Part shown: positions 58,701-64,000 of the stretch, one piece after another
Numbering within the stretch: position 1 is the stretch's first letter
Layout: every line of letters starts with the position of its first letter
DNA from: Lolium rigidum
Taxonomy: Eukaryota > Streptophyta > Magnoliopsida > Poales > Poaceae
DNA: 64,000 nucleotides
Direction: 5' to 3'
Assembly: GCF_022539505.1 (NCBI RefSeq)
Contig: NC_061514.1
Coordinates: 333,357,090-333,421,089, forward strand
The notes under the pieces: model-generated
What the model was told of the DNA's origin: nothing
The model's input: only the letters and a program-made list of their open reading frames with translations
Databases searched by the model: none
Made by a program: the position numbers and the translations under genes

Positions 58701-58934
58701 ACCTCTGCCCTCCCCCTCCTATCCTGGCGGCGCTCCAATCCCCTCCCTCTTTAACACCGGCGGCGCCGCCGCCACCCGACGCTGGCCCGCCTCCTCACAG
58801 CGACCCACCCGCACCGCACGTTCTCTTCCTCGCGCTCTGACGTACCAAGACTCCAGTCCGCCGCCGCGCATCAGCTTAGCTTCACGCGCGCCGCCGCCGT
58901 CGTCGCGGCTCTGCCCGTACGCAACGTCTTCTAG

Positions 58935-59132
58935 GTATGAGCACCAATTAACCTCCACAAATTTTGATCCTCCCTTCTATCTTCTACGGTCGACTTGCCT
59001 CCGCTGTTCCATAAGGCCTCTCTCAATGATCCTAACTCTAGCAACCAGTTACAAGTTTTGAGCATTTGTCTTCGGGTCAGTACTAAGTATAGTCTAATTT
59101 ACTGCTATTTCCTTCCGCCGGCTGCTCCACAG
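58935..59132 (+). other. 5'-leader intron of the Utp18 gene
   Basis: Donor TTCTAG/GTATGAG at 58935 and acceptor GCTCCACAG/GTCAGG ending at 59132, six bases before the ATG. It explains why an open frame reaches back to 58995 without being coding. Confidence 0.65.
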
Positions 59133-59138
59133 GTCAGG

Positions 59139-60794
59139 ATGAGCTTGATATCCCAAAACGCGGTCCAGAAGCGCCGCCTGGAGAAAGCCGGAGCCGATGA
59201 TGACAGCGACGAGGGCACTGGTTCCCCTGTTGCTGCTTTGGAGGATGCAGAGGTTGGGAAGAAAGCCAGGTCACACCATGACCGGAAGAGAAAGAAGGAC
59301 AAGGAGCTCAAGGCAAGGCTGAGCCAGGAGGCGGAGGAGATGAAGCAGCTGGAGGATTCGCTGTTCGGTGCCATCTACGCCCCGCCGCAGTTCGGCACTG
59401 AGGTTGGCGCTCCCTTGCCGGCTCGGGGCCAGGATGGTCCTTTGTTCTTCATGGATCGCTCTGCCGGCGATGACGACCTGCCCGTTTACGAGGAGGACCT
59501 GGCCAGCAACGATGAGATGGTCGATACGGGGAGGAAGCCTGCGTGGGTGGATGACGAGGAGGACAGGACTGAGGTGGACATTGTGAAGGTTGCGAGGCTG
59601 AGGAAGCTGAGAAAGGAGGCTGATGAGCGTGTCATCTCGGGCAGAGAGTATGAAGCTAGGCTGCGCGGTCAGCACACCAAGCTGAACCCCTTCACTGGCT
59701 GGGCAGATATGGACCGCAAAGCTCCTCCTCTCCTGGATGCTGAATCATCTGATGAGGAGGAGGGCGGAGTTGACAATACTCTTCGGAACAACGATGAGCT
59801 TGTTGTCAAGGGTACTGCTAAGCTCTTGCCTGGCATGCTGGACTTCTCAAGGCTTGTTAATGCTAATGCACAGGATCCATCCAGTGCTCCTATCAATTCA
59901 GTTCAGTTCCATAGAAATGGACAGCTCATGCTTGTTGCTGGTCTGGACAAGCATCTAAGGTTTTTCCAGATTGACGGGAAGAGAAACCCCAAGATCCAGA
60001 GCATTTTTATCGATGATTGCCCAGTTCACAAGGCATCCTTTCTACCCGATGGCTCTGAGGTGATCCTTTCAGGCAGGAGGAAGTTCTTCTATTCGTTTGA
60101 TCTGGTCAAAGCTGCTGTTAGCAAGATTGGACCCTTGACTGGGCGTGAGGAGAAAAGCCTGGAAAGCTTTGAGATATCACCTGATTCAAAAACCATTGCA
60201 TTTGTTGGTAACGAGGGGTACATCCTTTTGGTATCTACCAAAACAAAGCAGCTCATTGGAACCCTCAAGATGAATGGGAATGTGCGATCGTTGGCTTTCG
60301 CGGATGGTGGGAACCAGCTACTGAGCAGTGGTGCGGATGGCCATGTTTACCACTGGGATCTTAGAACAAGGAAGTGCATGCACAAGGCTACTGATGAGGG
60401 TTCCCTGACAGGCCTCTCTCTCTGCACCTCTCCGGACAGCTCCTATTTCGCTACAGGTTCCAGCAGCGGCATCGTGAATGTGTACAAGAGGGACGAGTTC
60501 CTTGGAGGGAAGCGCAAGCCACTGAAGACGATTGAAAACCTAACGACCGACATCGGTCAAATGAAGTTCAACCACGACGCCCAGATTCTGGCAATATGCT
60601 CTGGGAAGGAGAGGAATGGCATGAGGCTCGTGCACATCCCATCCTTCACCGTGTACCAGAACTGGCCAGGGCCTCGGTTCAGCCTTCAGTATCCAAGGTG
60701 CCTTGACTTCAGCCCCGGGAGCGGGTTCCTCTCCGTCGGACATGCCGGCGGAAAAGTTTTGCTGTACAAGCTGCACCACTATCAGAACGCCTAG
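59139..60794 (+). CDS. UTP18: U3 snoRNP-associated WD40 protein Utp18
   Basis: 551 residues, single coding exon, intact. The protein belongs to the small-subunit processome and acts in the nucleolus in early 18S rRNA processing. The start is ATG at 59139 (MSLISQNAVQKRRLEKAG) because the frame upstream lies in a probable leader intron. N-terminal half: acidic stretch, a basic NLS-like KKARSHHDRKRKKDKELKAR (41-60), LEDSLFG (71-77), and PLFFMDRSAGDDD, whose LFFMD (102-106) fits the arch-interacting motif by which yeast Utp18 recruits the exosome helicase Mtr4. C-terminal half (about 250-551): WD40 propeller with NSVQFHRNGQLMLVAGLDKHL, RSLAFADGGNQLLSSGADGH then VYHWD, GLSLCTSPDSSYFATGSSSG, and a closing CLDFSPGSGFLSVGHAGGKV then LLYKL. 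Length agrees with plant Utp18. Codon use is GC-rich, as in ordinary grass genes. Confidence 0.95.
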   Translation: MSLISQNAVQKRRLEKAGADDDSDEGTGSPVAALEDAEVGKKARSHHDRKRKKDKELKARLSQEAEEMKQLEDSLFGAIYAPPQFGTEVGAPLPARGQDGPLFFMDRSAGDDDLPVYEEDLASNDEMVDTGRKPAWVDDEEDRTEVDIVKVARLRKLRKEADERVISGREYEARLRGQHTKLNPFTGWADMDRKAPPLLDAESSDEEEGGVDNTLRNNDELVVKGTAKLLPGMLDFSRLVNANAQDPSSAPINSVQFHRNGQLMLVAGLDKHLRFFQIDGKRNPKIQSIFIDDCPVHKASFLPDGSEVILSGRRKFFYSFDLVKAAVSKIGPLTGREEKSLESFEISPDSKTIAFVGNEGYILLVSTKTKQLIGTLKMNGNVRSLAFADGGNQLLSSGADGHVYHWDLRTRKCMHKATDEGSLTGLSLCTSPDSSYFATGSSSGIVNVYKRDEFLGGKRKPLKTIENLTTDIGQMKFNHDAQILAICSGKERNGMRLVHIPSFTVYQNWPGPRFSLQYPRCLDFSPGSGFLSVGHAGGKVLLYKLHHYQNA

Positions 60795-61250
60795 GACTCG
60801 GCTCCTGTTTTGACACTACTTTCTGCTTCCAGTAAACTCTTATGTTATCTGTAGCGTGATTCTTCTTAATCCTTTTGCCTTATGAGTGGTGTTGTCACAG
60901 ATATTTTAATGCTCAATGCAATGCCCTGCTCGTTCTTATATGCAAATTGTATTATATAGTACTGCATGTGCCCGTTGTTTGAGTGCAAAATTTTGGCGTA
61001 CTGTTAAAGAGGTGGGTATGGCTGGAGTACACAAGGAGCCTTGTAAAAGGTTCGACTGTGATTATCTGTTTGCGTGTTTCGAGTTGTTTTTCATCTTGTG
61101 CAACTGGACAACGGGTGACCATGATTCTGTTGGTGATCTGATGACTTGCTCTGCTAGTCTGCTTACACACCGTGTATTTGTGTTGTACTGTAATGTAAGT
61201 ATGTATCCATGATTGAAGGATGCTTACTGTTACTGTAATATATTTATATT
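60795..61250 (+). other. 3' UTR region of the Utp18 gene
   Basis: AT-rich sequence after the stop; no ORF of note. The stretch 60848-61048 is duplicated at 62245-62440. Confidence 0.6.
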
Positions 61251-61258
61251 TGGCCTTA

Positions 61259-62045
61259 ATGCAACTCTAATAGAGCCCGTAAATCATGCAGGAACCGTAT
61301 TTTTCTGGTCGATTTACGGTTTGGGTTGAAAGTGGTGCAGAACAGAGGCTAAACTCGCCGCCCGACACGAAAAACTTACTCATGGGTCTGAAAAATTTCA
61401 CACTCGACCCCTATTAATATAGACTGAAAGACGGTTTACGAACCCAAAACTGAGTGGATTGCTCACCACTCCTCCAGCGCTGCCCGCCGTCCGTACAACC
61501 GTCTCTAGCCGCCGATTTCTTGGTGCTTTGCTAAAATTATGCACCGCCGGTCAAACATTTTGTTAGCCTGCTCCAATGTCTATGTCAATTCCCGGCGAAT
61601 CTTCTCGATATAGACTAATTCCAGCGAGCGGCGTGGTGCACGCAAACAACACAGCGAATGCGTACACATGCAAATTCTGGCGAGCGACGCGACGCACGCG
61701 AGCTAGTCTTACATGGGAGCTAGCTAGCTCTAACTATAAATCATCTTCCAGTTGATTCACAAATATCTAATTGATTCCATAGCTAGCTAGCTAGCTAGGT
61801 GGCCGGGGGTGCTGGGGCGTGGGGAGGCCCAGCCAGGCACGGGCGGCAGCCACGCAGGGAGACCTAGGCAGCGGCGCGGACAGTTCTTGTGAAAAAGAAG
61901 ATGATGACTTTTCGAATATTCCGTTTTTCAGTTTTACTTTACAGGACATATTATGCGCCAGGCGTTTTGCGACCCGTAAACAAATTTTTGGAAGACTGAA
62001 CTCAAATTTTTCGATTTGTATTTTTACAGGCTGTTAGAGATGCTC
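61259..62045. mobile_element. Non-autonomous Harbinger-type element
   Basis: Left end GCAACTCTAATAGAGCCCGTAAA-like (degenerate), right end TTTACAGGCTGTTAGAGATGCTC; TTA lies at both flanks (61256-61258 and 62046-62048). About 0.79 kb with no transposase. It includes an AGCT microsatellite at about 61780-61798. Confidence 0.7.
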
Positions 62046-62244
62046 TTAGGACTGCCTGTAGAATTTTGTTAGGATTGCTGGTAGAATTTTGTTCCAATAT
62101 ACAAATAGTGTGGGAGCTCACAATTACAGGGCTGAAACATTAAGTTGGCGTTATCAGTTTGCCACGCAGGAGAAATCTTGTTATCTACCAGATTGATGAG
62201 TATATCAGCAGTTTTCACACTATTATCTTCTTCCAGATTCCTGA

Positions 62245-62440
62245 TGTTTAGCGTGATCCTTTAATCCCTTTGCCTTATGAGTGGTGTTGTCACACAGATT
62301 TGAATGCTCAATGCAATATCATGTTAGTTCTTTCTTATATATACACGTTTTATACTACTGCTTGTGCTCCTTGTTTAAGTGAAGAATGGTACCGCTAAGA
62401 GGTGAGTATGGCTAAAGTAAACAAGGAACTGTAAGTGAGG
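62245..62440 (+). repeat. Duplicate of the Utp18 3' UTR segment
   Basis: Collinear with 60848-61048: CCTTATGAGTGGTGTTGTCA, AATGCTCAATGCAAT, GAGGTGRGTATGGCT and AGTAMACAAGGA are shared. Confidence 0.85.
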
Positions 62441-62449
62441 CCCCGGGGC

Positions 62450-62907
62450 TCACACGAGTTCTGAGGTGTGACTTCTCCACCGTGTTAGGCACTTGTCTTT
62501 GAGAAGTGTGGTGATGTTGACGCTGCAGTCTCTTCCTCGGCTGAGTCCGGCAAACATGTGGTTCATATTGATGATAGGGTCGCTAAGTCTAGATTATTGC
62601 TAACGGTGTCCGGAGCTATCGTTGCCTGAGTGATTTGCGACTTTCTTGTTACCTTGGTCGTTGCGTTCCCTGGATCCGCAATTGGTTGATGGATGCTTCC
62701 CAATGTCCTGGCCTGTCTTTTTCGGCGCGACGTTGGAGTGTCCCGTTGAGTGTTTGTTGGGATCGCTTTGTGGTCTACGTGGATGTGTTGTTTGTGTGAG
62801 TTTGACCCGGTTGGTGTAGGTTTTTGCCCGGTTTCTCCTAAAAACCGAACATCCTCTTCTTAATTAATAGATGAGACAAAGCTTTTATCTCCGTTTCAAA
62901 AAAAAAG
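62450..62907 (+). mobile_element. 5'-truncated LINE 3' end with poly(A)
   Basis: Starts within GAGGCCCCGGGGCTCAC and ends CTTCTTAATTAATAGATGAG...TCTCCGTTTCAAAAAAAAA. The tail form, non-coding GT-rich body and abrupt start are typical of 5'-truncated grass LINEs. It interrupts the duplicated 3' UTR segment. Confidence 0.7.
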
Positions 62908-64000
62908 GTGTAAAATGCTTGATGAGTTACGCTGCTTACGCAGAGTGTTTTTTTTTTGCGGGTTTCTTCTTTTATGCTTACTTGCGTATCATGAGTGCTT
63001 GTAGAATTTTGTTTCAGTAGCTGAATCATAAGGCAGTGTTATCAGTTTATCAATTATTTGGCAGAAAAAATCTTGTTATCCTCGCCTCCGGGGAGGACGA
63101 CGGGTACACGCCTACACGGTGGTCGTGGTCTCCTCCCTCCCCGCAGTAATGCCCGTTTGCGCGTACCAGATTGCCATCAAGACTACCGTAGGCCAGGCCA
63201 GCATATGAATGTCGAAAAGCTTGAGCACCAAACAGGAAATTAGTTCCCGTGCGCCACATTCTTGGATGAATTCCAAGCATTCAAAAAAGAGGACGCATAT
63301 AGAATTATGCAAAACAGGCCGATGTGTTCGTTGAATGCTAGTTTCAAGACCTTTACGAAGGTGGGGAGTAATTGGACAAGGGTCGCGCAACTAACTTAGA
63401 CGGCTTTCATGCATGGAACAAACGTGGGGAGTAATTGGACAAGTGTTGGCATTAGACTTAATGACTTTCTTGGTCTGCTCGCTCATTTCCCCCATCCTCG
63501 CTCTCAGTCAGCTACAATACCTGTCCCCCTCCTTATCCTCACCGGGCCGCTCCTTCCTCCTCTCCGCCGGAATAGTCGGCCGGAGATGGAGAGGAGAAGG
63601 CGCCGGAGTAGATAGCAGTAGTACTAGGTTTAGGTTATGGTCCTTAGTGGCGTATGGCGTTCATGCCGGGAGAGAGGTGGCGGATCCCTGCGTCCGGATC
63701 TGGCACCGTATCATCTTCTTCCTTGGCCTCATGGAGCTCCGACGGTCGGAGCCAGAGGTGTGGCGGCAGTGGGAGGTGGAGATCTTCATAAATAAGGCTG
63801 TTTCGGGTGGATTCGGTGGATGTCGATGCAGCGGTTGCTCCCTCCTCTCTGTTCATCGTGGCGGTGAGAGAGAAGAGGTTTCGGCTGCTTGCTGTTTGTG
63901 GCTGGTCGCCGCGTCCGCAGCAAGGGAGTATGATGGCTTCTTGGCTTCTCGTCGGAGGACTTCCACGACGCCGTTGTCGCCGTATCTTATGGCCGAAAGG
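62908..64000. other. Unassigned sequence at right edge
   Basis: 62990-63090 repeats part of 62056-62200 (GTAGAATTTTGTT...TTATCAGTTT...AATCTTGTTATC). GTGGGGAGTAATTGGACAAG occurs at 63361 and 63426. From about 63540 the sequence is GC-rich and could be the 5' part of an element or gene extending beyond the window; no domain recognised. Confidence 0.4.

Noticed and set aside
58995..59138. 48-residue N-terminal extension of Utp18
   Set aside because: The sequence lies in a probable 5'-leader intron and has no similarity to the family's N-terminus.

Overview
This is plant nuclear DNA, almost certainly from a grass of the Pooideae (wheat, barley, oat or ryegrass group). The reasons are Stowaway MITEs with CTCCCTCC ends, PIF/Harbinger elements with GAGCATCTCC ends and TAA/TTA target duplications, large non-autonomous LTR retrotransposons primed by tRNA-Asp (TGGCGCCGTTGCCGGGGA), and two intron-containing genes of ordinary grass type. 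The species cannot be fixed from the sequence. Two 100-N assembly gaps lie at 8355-8454 and 38729-38828.

Only two conventional host genes are visible. At the left edge (452-6128, + strand) is the 3' part of a DDT/PHD chromatin-type protein of the PTM family: seven exons, two PHD fingers, and a C-terminus made largely of degenerate acidic repeats including a 54-residue tandem duplication. At the right (59139-60794, + strand) is an apparently intact gene for the WD40 protein Utp18, a U3 snoRNP/SSU processome component, with a 5'-leader intron and the LFxxD-type motif expected to dock the exosome helicase Mtr4. Part of its 3' UTR is duplicated about 1.4 kb downstream.

The roughly 50 kb between them is nested transposable elements. 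8.4-23.3 kb holds copies of a 1.2-kb dispersed repeat, a duplicated 0.4-0.55-kb segment, a 5'-truncated Ty1/copia element, LINE 3' ends, a long-inverted-repeat element with tRNA-like boxes in its arms, and decayed copies of both Harbinger proteins (ORF1 at 13.9-14.9 kb, transposase at 21.4-22.9 kb). 23.3-27.5 kb holds two TIR elements that carry genes: one encodes an unknown protein split by a solo LTR, the other an intact-looking AP2/ERF-domain protein.

33.3-48.1 kb is one nested stack. A gag-only gypsy-type element (minus strand, TSD GTTGT) lies in the dispersed repeat. Its gag gene is split by a second LTR element (minus strand, 36607-45095), which itself contains an extra LTR of a relative. 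49.5-56.4 kb is a complete plus-strand element (TSD AGCGA, two 1592-bp LTRs) whose internal region is related to the second element in the stack. Neither encodes gag or pol; both carry the same unrecognised ORF of about 245 codons.

The most interesting signals are the shared non-gag/pol ORF, a hairpin beside the polypurine tract that keeps pairing through a compensatory change, alternative LTR/primer-site boundaries in one retroelement family, an array of about ten GCCGAT...ATCGGC inverted repeats behind a truncated gag, and an AP2 regulator gene enclosed by Harbinger-type ends.
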